Part shown: piece after piece, positions 1-10,840 of the stretch
How the letters are laid out: the number at the start of each line of letters is the position of its first letter
How positions within the stretch are numbered: position 1 is the stretch's first letter
DNA from: Marthasterias glacialis
Lineage: Eukaryota; Echinodermata; Asteroidea; Forcipulatida; Asteriidae
NCBI GenBank assembly: GCA_911728455.2
Contig: OU452233.1
Location: 15,753,214 to 15,817,213 of the forward strand
DNA length: 64,000 bases
Direction of reading: 5' to 3'
The notes under the pieces: generated by a model
Seen by the model: the letters and a program-made list of their open reading frames with translations, nothing else
Told to the model about the DNA's origin: nothing
The model's database searches: none
Made by a program: the position numbers and the translations under genes

Positions 1-86
1 GCTGCAAAGACATCCTTGGTTACCATCATGATTACAGATAGAGTAACAACTGTCAACGAAATCATTATGTCAGATGCAATAAACAT
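1..86 (-). CDS. g0: 5' end of a CTLD gene (cut by window edge)
   Basis: Only the signal peptide is inside the window; the CTLD lies beyond position 1. From the ATG at 86 the product begins MFIASDIMISLTVVTLSVIM and reaches VFAA, the cleavage region shared by the other copies. An in-frame ATG also exists at 176 because this copy has a small difference upstream; the extra 30 residues are hydrophilic and would bury the signal peptide, so 86 (or 65) is preferred. It belongs to signal-peptide class II, like g1 and g2. Confidence 0.7.
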   Translation of the reverse strand, partial: MFIASDIMISLTVVTLSVIMMVTKDVFA

Positions 87-565
87 TTTCAACAAATTAA
101 AACCGATTTTTTGGAGATGTTCTCGTGAGTTGAAGGATCTTTGATAATGATGGTGCGGTGTGAGCAACGTTAGCATTGAGTATTGTCAATTTGTGACGCA
201 GTATCGACTGGTCCTGTTCTGCAGCGCTGCATGTGGCCGTGAAGAAACGACCAATACAAGAGAAATGTAATTATTTCCGCCTCAAAAACGGAGTCTTTGG
301 TTCATTAGTCGTTACTTGGATACGGTCAAACCTGGCTATTGTTATCAATTATTAAATCTGGTAATGATGATCATAACAGACAATGAAAACAAAAAATAAA
401 TAATTCGTGGCAATAAACTCGACAGGCAATCTTTCATAGCTGGCCGGCTCATCGTTCACTAACTGCGTTTTTAGATTGTTAAAGTGTGACGTCTCATAAT
501 AGCGAGACCAACGTTTGAACACATTTTAATATTTATCAAAAATGTGCACCAGACGTATTAGTGAG

Positions 566-615
566 ACCTATTATATCACGCGACAACCAAACCACCGAGG
601 CCGCTGGTCTTTATA
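566..615 (-). promoter_or_regulatory. Conserved proximal promoter block of g0
   Basis: On the minus strand the block reads GACCAGCGGCCTCGGTGGTT, then a CGCGTGATATAATAGGTC segment with a TATA-like core. It is the best conserved non-coding stretch in the array and sits roughly 150-180 bp upstream of the ancestral leader ATG. The CCAAT-box position carries CCAGC here. Promoter function is inferred from position and conservation. Confidence 0.45.
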
Positions 616-2963
616 ACCATTTTGGTTTTCTTTTCAGATTATGAAGGATGCATAAACAATTTGATACGTTGCCAAAGAAACTGTGGTGTAGGAAACTTCT
701 CTTAGTGAGATAATTGAGCCGTATTTTCGTGACACTTGATTTGTCACAATTTCACTTGTTTTTTTTTAGAACGGCCATTCTCAAAGGTCTATCAGTTTTC
801 CATGGATCCTCCCGATAAACAACATAGATAACAAATATAATTCATTTGAAATAACTACGGCACGCCTTTTTGATTGGAACGGCGGTAGCCGCCATTTTGA
901 TTATTAATTTTGGAAGGTTATGACGAAATCACACGTGGTAACCGAGCTAAGTGAAGGCGGGTACGTGAGTGTAGTGTACCCCTATGGTCCCCTGTCATTA
1001 TCGGTCAGGATCTCATGATCCGCATAACGGCATGCACCGGTAATGTGTAAGTGTTCATGGGTGCACCACACTAAATAGGCTCCCATAGTAACCAATGCTA
1101 AATGCTAAATAATCAAAAATACTCAAAAAATACTTAAAAGTCTCTCAGCCTCTAGAAAACAAATCAGATATATTTTCTGACAACTGAACTTCATTTTTCT
1201 TTTCAATTTTAAGTAGGTTTGGCGTTGAGAATTTTTGGTAGGCTGACCCAAAATAAAAATACCCCTGAACGAGTAAACTGGCCAGAGTTCATCCTGGAAA
1301 AACGACCCTACACTGTTTAGCAAAATAGGGACATTTTTAGAGGGCCAGTCTACCCAAAATGCTGCAGGATGAAAGTTAACAACCCCAGGGGCACAATGTT
1401 GGACCATTTTTTAACAACCCATAAAAGCAAGGACCTTCAAATCTTAGATTTACAAAAAAAGTAGTGCACCCACATGTGACTGCGGCGAACACTTCGTTTT
1501 TTTTCCACAGTCGGAAATTGCCACTGTCGTAATGATTTTCAATGGGGAATTTTTGTGAGTTTGAATCGATTCCCAAAAAAGGAGTCCTTAAAATAAAAAT
1601 GTGGACCTTTTTTTCGAGGATGGCAATTTTGAACTGCCGAAGAAAAACATTACAGCCTGAACATCTGACGTCACACTTCGAGACTCCTGAATAGAGCCAG
1701 ATACCGGCCTTTGGAGACTGGCGGTTTCCTGCCAGATGCACCTTTGACCTTGCCTGAAATAACAGTGTGTGTGTTTACACATAATGTGTATAATTAGAAC
1801 TATCAGTCTGGTATGCGTCATTGCATGACTGCAAAAATAGTTATGTCCATCCAATGAAACCAGTGGGTTTATAAGACCAGTGCCTAGCTTGACTAATCAA
1901 TACGCGCGAGTGGCAATTCAAAGCGCCCTCTTCAGTTTGCCGAGGAGAGGCCATAATGACAGTGCATCATGGGAGAAAGTTGTCTCGCATGCAGCGCTGC
2001 AACATGTAACCCGTTGAAGTTCATTTCGTGGTTCGCAAAGCTGCAAGGTTTCACCCTGTATTTACGGCTCCTTTGAGATGAGATTTTCCGTTAGGCTGGA
2101 GACTGTTTTCACATTCTTGTCGCTCATTTAAAGCTCCCAAACTGCGTTGTGCTGAGTTGTGAGTGTAAATGTCTTCAGGGAACCGCTTTTCGAAAATGGC
2201 CTCTCCGGGTATACTGTAGGACACTCTGTATTGAGATTTGCCCGATTGAGACGGAAAATACGCCGATTGACAATAAAAAGTAATGGGCGCGGGTATGGGG
2301 GAGAGGGACACGTCATCAACAGAATTTGGCCTCTCTTTAAAATTGGTTTTACACCAGAAAACGCTAAGGACCCATAATATTAAAAGGGCCATCTTGTGCA
2401 AAGAACAATATGGTAAAGTAGTCGCGACGCCATACACTCCCAAGAACATTGTACGCAAAATACACTGCCCCACATTTTAATAATAATAATAATAGTTTAC
2501 ATGTATAATGCGCCATGTCTGTCATATATGACACTCCTGGCGCCGAATTATCAAATCTGGTGGAGATTGTTTCAAATGATTTTATGAGACGAAGCAACCA
2601 TAATACAACACCTTGAAAGGGATACAAGGTGAGGTGGCGCATAATATTATTTATTAATTTATTTTAGGTGGTTCTCTTGAGCTACGGTGCAATAAGGTTG
2701 TCAACATCGATTTTATGGTGCGTTGAATAGACCATGCTGATTCTCGCGGGTATTCAACAAGTTTTGGGAGCCGTGTGTTCACTCTTACATTGCTTTTACT
2801 GGTGCTTTTACTTGTGAAGGAAACAAAGTCGCGCACCTTGACGCAACCCAACTTTTCAAAACACTCGAGAATTACACTATCTATTGCAATATAAAGCAGG
2901 ATATCAGTGAGTTCGCATAGTGTCTTGAACAACTTCTATTTACAACATTCGGTGTTGCTATAC

Positions 2964-3224
2964 TATGGTGGCCCTGAAGGGACATCACACATCAAAAATA
3001 TCTTTGCAAATATTTGCGATGTAGCAAATACTACCGCTATTTTTTTTGGCAAACATCAGCAATTATCACAAATATAATAACTTGCAAATTCGAAACATCT
3101 CAGAAAATGTTTCCAATTAATTGTGATAATATTTGCGACATCGCAAATAATTTGCAAAGATATTTGCGACATAGCAAATATTTTTGCAAATACTTGTAGT
3201 AGTGATCCTTTAGGGCCACCATAT
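2964..3224. mobile_element. MITE with palindromic sub-repeats, copy 1
   Basis: The ends are inverted: TATGGTGGCCCTGAAGG on the left and its near-complement ending CCACCATA on the right, flanked by TA. The interior is made of variants of ATTTGCGACATCGCAAAT, itself a palindrome, so the whole element can fold into a long hairpin with side hairpins. No coding capacity. Related copies lie in most spacers of the array. Confidence 0.75.
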
Positions 3225-3625
3225 ACCGTGTATAGTTGAAGACGAAAGGAGACAACAGCATCAAAAAACTAAGTGCGGTGTTGTAGTGCGAAATTTAAAT
3301 TGTTCAGGGCGAATAGTGTTTGTCTTGACAGTAACTGAGATAGTTTTGTTCTCTTCCGGTCAGGAGACAGTAACTCAAAATGAAAATGAGGTGGAAATAT
3401 TTTTTCGTCTGTGAAGTGTCTGTCCTTCCCATCTTGCCTCGTGTTCACTTAAATTACACTGAAAGCAAAAATCGCCATAAACGTCATATTCATTATTTCT
3501 AGTTGAAACATGAATTGAAGCAGCCTGCACTCGCTTTTACGTAAAGTTACATCAAAGAAAATAATCATCATAAAAGCGACATCTGGCGCGAAGTTTGAAT
3601 TGTTCAAGGCGGGTAGAGTTGATCT

Positions 3626-3631
3626 TTTATT
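3626..3631 (-). terminator. Polyadenylation signal AATAAA downstream of g1
   Basis: AATAAA on the minus strand, about 280 bp beyond the PAN stop codon at 3907. The same hexamer in the same context (CAGTAATAAAAG) is kept at 9201-9206, 13931-13936, 29550-29555 and 35913-35918, which supports a real 3' end signal. Confidence 0.5.
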
Positions 3632-3906
3632 ACTGTACCTGCAAAAGTTTTATTGTCTCAGTCTGAAGATACAAGATAAGAACACAAATATGAACATGAG
3701 ACGAAAAGGTTGCTCTGTGACAATGTATATCATTCCATTCATCAGGAAAAAACACCCAGAGTTGTGTTCACTTGCTCAGCTATCAAGCCGTAGACAACAC
3801 AATGTCAAAATTTGTTTTAGCGTTCTTGAAAAATTCCCATCTTGCCTCGTGTTCAGTTAAATTACACTGAAGACAGAAATCACCATAAACGTCATGGTCC
3901 TTATTT

Positions 3907-4121
3907 TTAGTTGAAACATGTGAAATCAAAATAGAAGCAGCCAGCACTCTCTTGAAAGAATTCCCTCAAGACGTGATAACGTGTAACGTTTTTGAGCTCA
4001 CAAAGATGGGGCATGAAACTAGACAAACTCCGCTTGATGTTAAATGAGAGACAGTCTTGGCGCTCCATACATCGTCGTCTGCAGGCAGCTACTGTGTCCG
4101 TTGGATATCTGTCCAGGGTGT
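3907..4121 (-). pseudogene. Severed PAN domain 3' part of g1
   Basis: This is the C-terminal part of the PAN domain of g1, from LDRYPTDTVAACRRRCMERQ to the terminal FDFTCFN and stop. It is cut off from the rest of g1 by the solo LTR at 4122-4950. The reading frame itself is undamaged and nearly identical to g2, so the insertion is recent relative to the unit duplication. It can no longer be translated as part of the lectin unless the LTR were spliced out, for which I see no evidence. Confidence 0.85.
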
Positions 4122-4950
4122 TGTTACGATCCGAAAATCCCCAAACCATCCGAATGTCGGTTATCCGAAAAATTTGACTTTTTCTCAGACGTAACAAAAG
4201 ATCAAACAAGATCACACTGATATAAAGAACACAAAACAAGTAAGATTTAATGAAATATTACTCTTAAGCCGTTAAAGATAATGATACAAATAAATGTGGA
4301 TCAAAACTAATTTACAAGGCTAAGAGCAAACAATCAAGAATGATCTTACAAAAAGAAAACCCCGAAGATTCTACAGGCGAGAGCTTCACACTACATCGAA
4401 GAAACGGCGGACTCCAACTGGAACAGTTCAGTCCACAAATCGGTGCACAAAAATAAGCTGCCACAAACAACCGGTCTCGAGACGAATAAACACTGCGAAG
4501 GCTTGACCGTCGCAAGGGAACCGATGATCCCAACTTGAACTGCCCTCAGCTCACAAGAAACTGTCTCTCCCGATACACAATTCAGCTTAAACAACTCTCA
4601 GTCACTTTTTGACTAAGAAACAGCTACACCGCTATGTAGTTTCTTAACACTCTCTGGGGACGCATATGTCGAACTTCTCTCAATGCTAGTCCTTAAAAGA
4701 ATCCAGATTTGCTCTGCCTGTATTTATACTAATTCTTAGACCTTCTAGAAAAATCTGATTCTAGACATTCCTATTTAATTTATGCAAAGTCATTATTCCA
4801 AGAATCCATGTGCCCTAGAAGCTTCTCATTCACAAAAATAATCTTACTACAGCTGGCACTGAGCCAAACATAGAAGGTCACTGGAATTTGGGACACCATG
4901 CATAACCGCGTGTGCACCGTACATTGAAGCTTATGTGTTGTATTATAACA
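4122..4950 (-). mobile_element. Solo LTR of an LTR retrotransposon inserted in g1
   Basis: The 829-bp element starts TGTTATAATAC and ends GATCGTAACA on the minus strand, so it has the TG..CA termini of an LTR. It is flanked by a perfect 4-bp target duplication GTGT (4118-4121 and 4951-4954). The empty site is seen in g2, which reads straight through at CCAGGGTGTGACC. Internally, on the minus strand, there is a TATA-like AGTATAAATACAGG near the middle. No gag, pol or env sequence is present, so it is a solo LTR left by LTR-LTR recombination. The family is probably Ty3/Gypsy-like by duplication length, but that is a guess. Confidence 0.88.
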
Positions 4951-5549
4951 GTGTGACCGAAGAGACAGCGAGACACAAAGTGACCAGTAGACTCATCTAC
5001 TGTCAGGCAATACACATTCGTAGCGGACTGACCACAGGTGACTTGGCGAGGACGCTCACAGACGATGAACATATTATAACTTTCCTGCACATCACCCCAA
5101 TAGCCAAGTATGTCCGGATTGTTCTTGTAATCGCGGGTTATCAAGAAACCATAATCCTGATCCACTGATGGCCGCTCGTCATCATCTGGTTGGTTTGGTT
5201 CCCATTTCCGATACTCAGTCGGCTCTTTACCATCCTCGTAGCAGTTCCAACTACCTTCAACTTCAGCATCATTACAATTGATCCAAACACCTTTTAGATC
5301 TCCATGGTGCTGAAACGAAGTCATTATGAATTCATTTTCGCCATCTGAGCTTGGGACCATTATAGATGCGTTGTTACGATAACACTGCATCACGGCAGTG
5401 GACCAGTCGCCTTTCATGGATCCATCCAGACCCAAGTAGCAAGAATCAGCAAAAGCCACCCATCCATAAGGGCACCCTCTCGCTGCAAAGACACCCTTGA
5501 TTACCATCATGATTACAGATAGAACAACAACTGTCAACGAAATCATCAT
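4878..5549 (-). CDS. g1: secreted C-type lectin, PAN domain truncated by LTR
   Basis: Predicted secreted lectin of 223 residues. The signal peptide begins MMISLTVVVLSVIMM at the ATG at 5549. The frame is open for 33 more codons upstream but has no ATG there. The CTLD has the long-form cysteine pair (GCPYGW, DSCY), a WIN strand, the EPN sugar motif in KWEPNQPDD, and WGD where classic lectins have WND. The PAN domain starts at RQVTCGQSATN and is intact up to SRCLFGHT. The frame then enters the solo LTR and picks up 23 foreign residues ending PKFQ before a stop. If expressed, the product is a CTLD with a broken PAN half, and LTR sequence may supply the 3' end. Confidence 0.72.
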   Translation of the reverse strand: MMISLTVVVLSVIMMVIKGVFAARGCPYGWVAFADSCYLGLDGSMKGDWSTAVMQCYRNNASIMVPSSDGENEFIMTSFQHHGDLKGVWINCNDAEVEGSWNCYEDGKEPTEYRKWEPNQPDDDERPSVDQDYGFLITRDYKNNPDILGYWGDVQESYNMFIVCERPRQVTCGQSATNVYCLTVDESTGHFVSRCLFGHTVIIQHISFNVRCTRGYAWCPKFQ

Positions 5550-5834
5550 GTCAGATGCAATAAATATTTTCAACAAATTAATACCAGTTTCTTGCAGATG
5601 TTCTCGTGAGTTGGAGGATCTTTGATAATGATGGTGCGGTGTGAGCAAAGTCAGCAGTGAGTATTGTCAATTTGTGACGCAGTATCGACTGGACCTGTTC
5701 TGCAGCGCTACATGTGGCCATGAAGAAACGACCAATACAAGAGAAATGTAATTATTTCCACTTAAAAAATGGAGTCTGTGATTCATTAGTCGTTACTTGG
5801 ATACGGTCAAACCTGGCTATTGTTATCAATTATT

Positions 5835-5910
5835 AAATCTGGTAATGATGATCATAACAGACAATGAAAACAAAAATAAATAATTCGTGGCAATAAACTC
5901 GACAGGCAAT
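5835..5910 (-). pseudogene. Vestigial class I signal-peptide leader upstream of g1
   Basis: This stretch is homologous to the first coding bases of the class I genes g5, g8 and g12: GCCTGTCGAGTT..ATTGCCACG followed by a hydrophobic LFSLSVMIIIT. The initiator ATG is ATT in this copy (5908-5910), and a stop follows soon after. It lies about 335 bp upstream of the class II signal peptide actually in frame with the CTLD. A matching relic precedes g0, g2, g4, g7, g9, g10 and g11. Confidence 0.7.
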
Positions 5911-6046
5911 CTTTCACAGCTGGCTGGCTCATCGTTCACTAACTGCGTCTTTAGGTTGTTAAAGTGTGATGTCTCATAATCGCGAGACCAAAATTTGAAT
6001 ACACATTTCAATATTTATTGAAAATGTGCACCAGACGTATTAGTGA

Positions 6047-6097
6047 GACCTATTATATCACGCGACAACCAAACCACCGAGGCCGCTGGTCTTTACG
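6047..6097 (-). promoter_or_regulatory. Proximal promoter block of g1
   Basis: Same block as at 566-615 with CCAGC at the CCAAT position and a GTGATATAATAGG TATA-like core. It lies about 140-190 bp upstream of the vestigial leader and about 500 bp upstream of the ATG used here. Transcripts from this block would therefore carry the dead leader in a long 5' untranslated region. Confidence 0.45.
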
Positions 6098-8538
6098 ACA
6101 ATTGTGGTATTCTTTTCAGATTATGAAGGATGCATAAACAATTTGATACGTTGCCAAAGAAACGGTGGCGTAGGAAACTTCTCTTAGTGAGATAATTGAG
6201 CCGTATTTTCGTGACACTTGATATGTCACAATTTCACTTGTTTTTTTTTTAGAACAGCCATTCTCAAAGGTATATCAGTTTTCCATGGATCCTCCCGATA
6301 AACAACATAAATAACAAAATACAATTCATTTGAAATGACTACGGCTCACCTTTTTGATTGGAACGGCGGTAGCCGCCATTTTGATTGCTGATTTTGGAAG
6401 GTTATGACGAAATCACACGTGGTAACCGAACTAAGTGAAGGCAGGTACGTGAGTGTAGTGTACCCCTTTGGTCCCCTGTCATCATCGGTCAGGATCTCAT
6501 GATCCGCATAACGGCATGCACCGGTAATGGGGGCGCCCTTTCAGGCGTGCGTGTTCATGGGTGCACCACACTAAATAGGCTCCCATAGTAACCAATGCTA
6601 AATGCTAAATAATCAAAAATACTCAAAAAATACTTAAAAGTCTCTCAGCCTCTAGAAAACAAATCAAATATATTTTCTGACAACTGGACTTCATTTTTCT
6701 TTTCAATTTTAAGTAGGTTTGCCGTTGAGAAGTTTTGGTAGGCTGACCCAAAATAAAAATATCCCTGAACGAGTAAACTGGCCAGAGTTCATCATGGAAA
6801 AACGACCCTGCACTGTTTAGCAAAATAGGGCCATTGTTAGAGGGCCAGTCTATCCAAAATGCTCCAGGATGAAAGTTAACAATCCCAGGGGCACAATGTT
6901 GGACCATTTTTTAACAATCCATAAAAGCAAGGATCTTCAAATCTTTGATTTACAGAAAAAGTTGTGGTTTACATTTATTAATGAGGCTCAGTGCATGGAT
7001 TTCTCTCTATTTAGTGTAGTGCACCCACATGTGACTGCGGCGAACAATTAGGTTTTTTTTCTATAGTCAGAAATTGCCACTGTCGTAATGATTTTCAATG
7101 GGGAATTTTTGTGAGTTTGAATCGATTCCCAAAAAGGGAGTCCTTAAAATAAAAATGTGGACCTTTTTTCGAGGATGGCAATTTTGAACTGACTAAGAAA
7201 AACATTGCAGCCTGAACATCTGACGTCACACTTCGAGACTCCTGAATAGAGCCAGATACCGGCCTTTGGAGACTGGCGGTTTCCTGCCAGATGCACCTTT
7301 GACCTTGCCTGAAATAACAGTGTGTGTGTTTACACATAATGTGTATAATTAGAACTATCAGTCTGGTATGCGTCATTGCATGACTGCAAAAATAGTTATG
7401 TCTATCCAATGAAACCAGTGGGTTTATAAGACCAGTGTCTAGCTTGACTAATCAATACGTGCGAATGGCAATTCAAAGCGCCCTCTTCAGTTTGCCGAGG
7501 AGAGGCCATAATGACAGTGCATCATGGGAAAAAGTCGACAAGTTTTTCAAGTTGTCTCGCATGCAGCGCTGCAACATGTAACCCGTTGAAGTTCATTTCG
7601 TGGTTCGCAAAGCTGCAAGGTTTCACCCTGTATTTACGGCTCCTTTGAGATGCGATTTTCCGTTAGGCTGGAGACTGTTTTTCACATTCATGTCGCTCAT
7701 TTAAAGCTCCCAAACTGCGTTGTGCTGAGTTGTGAGTGTAAATGTCTTCGGGGAACCGCTTTTCGAAAATGGCCTCTCCAGGTATACTGTAGGACACTCT
7801 GTATTGAGATTTGCCCGATTGAGACGGAAAATACGCCGATTGACAATAAAAAGTAATGGGCGCGGGTATGGGGGAGAGGGACACGTCATCAACAGAATTT
7901 GGCCTCTCTTTAAAATTGGTTATACACCACAAAACGCTAAGGACCCATAATGTTAAAAGGGCCATCTTGTGCAAAGAACAATATGGTAAAGTAGTCGCGA
8001 CGCCATACACTCCCAAGAACATTGTACGCAAAATACACTGCCTATATTTTAATAATAATAATAATAATAGTGTACATCTATAATGCGCCATGTCTGTCAT
8101 ATATGACACTCCTGGCGCCGAATAATCAAATCTGTTGGAGATTGTTACAAATGATTTTATGAGACGAAGCAACCATAACACAACACCTTGAAAGGGATAC
8201 AAGGTGAGGTGGCGCATAATATTATTTATTTATTTATTTTAGTTGGTTCTCTTGAGCTACGGTGCAATAAGGTTGTCAACATCGATTTTATGGTGCGTTG
8301 AATAGACCATGCTGATTCTCGCGGGTATTCAACAAGTTTTGGGAACCGTGTGTTCACTCTTACATTGCTTTTACTGGTGCTTTTACTTGTGAAGGAAACA
8401 AAGTCGCGCACCTTGACGCAACCCAACTTTTCAAAACACTCGAGAATTACACTATCTATTGCAATATAAAGCAGGATATCAGTGAGTTCGCATAGTGTCT
8501 TGAACAACTTCTATTTACAACATTCGGTGTTGCTATTC

Positions 8539-8797
8539 TATGGTGGCCCTGAAGGGACATCACACATCAAAAATATCTTTGCAAATATTTGCGATGTAGC
8601 AAATACTACCGCTATTTTTTTGGCAAACATCAGCAATTATCACAAATATAATAACTTGCAAATTCGAAACATCTCAGAAAATGTTTCCAATTAATTGTGA
8701 TAATATTTGCGACATCGCAAATAATTTGCAAAGATATTTGCGACATAGCAAATATTTTTGCAAATACTTGTAGTAGTGATCCTTTAGGGCCACCATA
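8539..8797. mobile_element. MITE with palindromic sub-repeats, copy 2
   Basis: Ortholog of the element at 2964-3224 carried along by the unit duplication. It has the same TATGGTGGCCCTGAAGG and CCTTTAGGGCCACCATA ends and the same TTTGCGACATCGCAAA core palindromes, with only a few differences by eye. Confidence 0.75.
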
Positions 8798-9200
8798 TAC
8801 CGTGTATAGTTGAAGACGAAAGGAGACAACAGCATAAAAAAAACTAAGTGCGGTGTTGTAGTGCGAAATTTAAATTGTTCAGGGCGAATAGTGTTTGTCT
8901 TGACAGTAACTGAGATAGTTTTGTTCTCTTCCGGTCAGGAGACAGTAACTCAAAATGAAAATGAGGTGGAAATATTTTTTCGTCTGTGAAATGTCTGTCC
9001 TTCCCATCTTGCCTCGTGTTCACTTAAATTACACTGAAAGCAAAAATCGCCATAAACGTCATGTTCATTATTTCTAGTTGAAACATGAATTGAAGCAGCC
9101 TGCACTCGCTTTTACGTAAAGTTACATCAAAGAAAATAATCATCATAAAAGCGACATCTGGCGCGAAGTTTGAATTGTTCAAGGCGGGTAGAGTTGATCT

Positions 9201-9206
9201 TTTATT
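9201..9206 (-). terminator. Polyadenylation signal AATAAA downstream of g2
   Basis: AATAAA on the minus strand 276 bp beyond the g2 stop codon, in the conserved CAGTAATAAAAG context. Confidence 0.5.
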
Positions 9207-9481
9207 ACTGTACCTGCAAAAGTTTTATTGTCTCAGTCTGAAGATACAAGATAAGAACACAAATATGAACATGAGACGAAAAGGTTGCTCTGTGACAATG
9301 TATATCATTCCATTCATCAGGAAAAAACACCCAGAGTTGTGTTCACTTGCTCAGCTATCAAGCCGTAGACAACACAATGTCAAAATTTGTTTTAGCGTTC
9401 TTGAAAAATTCCCATCTTGCCTCGTGTTCAGTTAAATTACACTGAAGACAGAAATCACCATAAACGTCATGGTCCTTATTT

Positions 9482-10291
9482 TTAGTTGAAACATGTGAAA
9501 TCAAAATAGAAGCAGCCAGCACTCTCTTGAAAGAATTCCCTCAAGACGTGATAACGTGTAACGTTTTTGAGCTCACAAAGATGGGGCATGAAACTAGACG
9601 AACTCCGCTTGATGTTAAATGAGAGACAGTCTTGGCGCTCCATACATCGTCGTCTGCAGGCAGCTACTGTGTCCGTTGGATATCTGTCCAGGGTGTGACC
9701 GAAGAGACAGCGAGACACAAAGTGACCAGTAGACTCATCTACTGTCAGGCAATACACATTCGTAGCGGACTGACCACAGCTGACTTGGCGAGGACGCTCA
9801 CAGACGATGAACATATTATAACTTTCCTGCACATCACCCCAATAGCCAAGTATGTCCGGATTGTTCTTGTAATCGCGGGTTATCAAGAAACCATAATCCT
9901 GATCCACTGATGGCCGCTCGTCATCATCTGGTTGGTTTGGTTCCCATTTCCGATACTCAGTCGGCTCTTTACCATCCTCGTAGCAGTTCCAACTACCTTC
10001 AACTTCAGCATCATTACAATTGATCCAAACACCTTTTAGATCTCCATGGTGCTGAAACGAAGTCATTATGAATTCATTTTCGCCATCTGAGCTTGGGACC
10101 ATTATAGATGCGTTGTTACGATAACACTGCATCACGGCAGTGGACCAGTCGCCATTCATGGATCCATCCAGACCCAAGTAGCAAGAATCGGCAAAAGCCA
10201 CCCACCCATAAGGGCACCCTGTCGCTGCAAAGACACCCTTGGTTACCATCATGGTTACAGATAGAGTAACAACTGTCAACGAAATCATCAT
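9482..10291 (-). CDS. g2: intact secreted C-type lectin with PAN/apple domain
   Basis: Model full-length gene of the array: 269 residues in one frame without introns. Residues 1-23 are a hydrophobic signal peptide (MMISLTVVTLSVTMMVTKGV). The CTLD spans about 25-165, with cysteines at 26, 37, 56, 92, 103 and 164, EPN at 117-119 and WGD at 151-153. EPN predicts mannose-type specificity in canonical lectins; replacement of WND by WGD removes one calcium ligand, so sugar binding needs testing. Residues 168-269 form a PAN/apple-like domain (AACRRRCMERQDC, LCELK, then a GCFYFDFTCFN end). N-glycosylation sequons are NAS in the CTLD and NVT in the PAN. The open frame extends 33 codons upstream but only non-ATG codons occur there, so I start at 10291. 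Likely extracellular. Confidence 0.85.
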   Translation of the reverse strand: MMISLTVVTLSVTMMVTKGVFAATGCPYGWVAFADSCYLGLDGSMNGDWSTAVMQCYRNNASIMVPSSDGENEFIMTSFQHHGDLKGVWINCNDAEVEGSWNCYEDGKEPTEYRKWEPNQPDDDERPSVDQDYGFLITRDYKNNPDILGYWGDVQESYNMFIVCERPRQVSCGQSATNVYCLTVDESTGHFVSRCLFGHTLDRYPTDTVAACRRRCMERQDCLSFNIKRSSSSFMPHLCELKNVTRYHVLREFFQESAGCFYFDFTCFN

Positions 10292-10790
10292 GTCAGATGC
10301 AATAAATATTTTCAACAAATTAATACCAGTTTCTTGCAGATGTTCTCGTGAGTTGGAGGATCTTTGATAATGATGGTGCGGTGTGAGCAAAGTCAGCGGT
10401 GAGTATTGTCAATTTGTGACGCAGTATCGACTGGACCCTGTTCTGCAGCGCTGCATGTGGCCATGAAGAAACGGCCAATACAAGAGAAATGTAATTATTT
10501 CCACTTAAAAAATGGAGTCTGTGATTCATTAGTCGTTACTTGGATACGGTCAAACCTGGCTATTGTTATCAATTATTAAATCTGGTAATGATGATCATAA
10601 CAGACAATGAAAACAAAAATAAATAATTCGTGGCAATAAACTCGACAGGCAATCTTTCACAGCTGGCTGGCTCATCGTTCACTAACTGCGTCTTTAGGTT
10701 GTTAAAGTGTGATGTCTCATAATCGCGAGACCAAAATTTGAATACACATTTCAATATTTATTGAAAATGTGCACCAGACGTATTAGTGAG

Positions 10791-10840
10791 ACCTATTATA
10801 TCACGCGACAACCAAACCACCGAGGCCGCTGGTCTTTACG
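10791..10840 (-). promoter_or_regulatory. Proximal promoter block of g2
   Basis: Identical by eye to the g1 block: CCAGC at the CCAAT position and a GTGATATAATAGG TATA-like core. Confidence 0.45.

Larger units (their letters stand above)
177..3906. other. Spacer of unit 0, no gene recognised
   Basis: This is the upstream region of g0 and downstream region of g1. It contains the promoter block near 566-615, an inverted-repeat element at 2964-3224, an AAT/TAA microsatellite near 2480-2493, and the AATAAA of the next gene. Open frames of 60-140 codons occur on both strands and recur in units 1 and 2. They follow from the near-identity of the units, show no domain I recognise, and lose frame in more diverged spacers. 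Confidence 0.6.
5911..9481. other. Spacer of unit 1, no gene recognised
   Basis: Nearly a base-for-base copy of the unit 0 and unit 2 spacers. It keeps 17 bases around 7534-7551 (GTCGACAAGTTTTTC) that are missing at the same place in units 0 and 2. It also contains an (AAT)n microsatellite near 8050 and a MITE at 8539-8797. An open frame of 184 codons on the minus strand (7663-8217) is repeated in unit 2 and split in unit 0. It has no recognisable domain and I do not treat it as a gene. Confidence 0.6.

Noticed and set aside
2654..2932. 92-codon minus-strand frame seen in four spacers
   Set aside because: The more diverged copies at 28,070 and 34,440 carry in-frame stops and frameshifts, which is the pattern of decaying non-coding sequence. 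It may be an old gene relic, but I cannot support it.
4122..4950. Coding retrotransposon within g1
   Set aside because: The segment is one LTR length, with no protease, reverse transcriptase or integrase motifs in any frame.
7663..8217. 184-185 codon minus-strand frame in the spacers of units 1 and 2
   Set aside because: Repeated because the units are nearly identical; broken in unit 0, containing a microsatellite-encoded leucine run, and with no recognisable domain.
9632..9910. Plus-strand 92-96 codon frames opposite each lectin gene (also near 14,362, 29,972, 36,344, 39,200, 42,074)
   Set aside because: They recur only because the antisense lectin sequence is conserved; no domain, and they sit wholly inside the PAN and CTLD coding regions.
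10292..10390. N-terminal extension beginning LTPHHHYQRSSNS upstream of the class II signal peptide
   Set aside because: The only start codons for it are TTG, except in g0. The extension would hide the hydrophobic signal, so ATG starts inside it were chosen.
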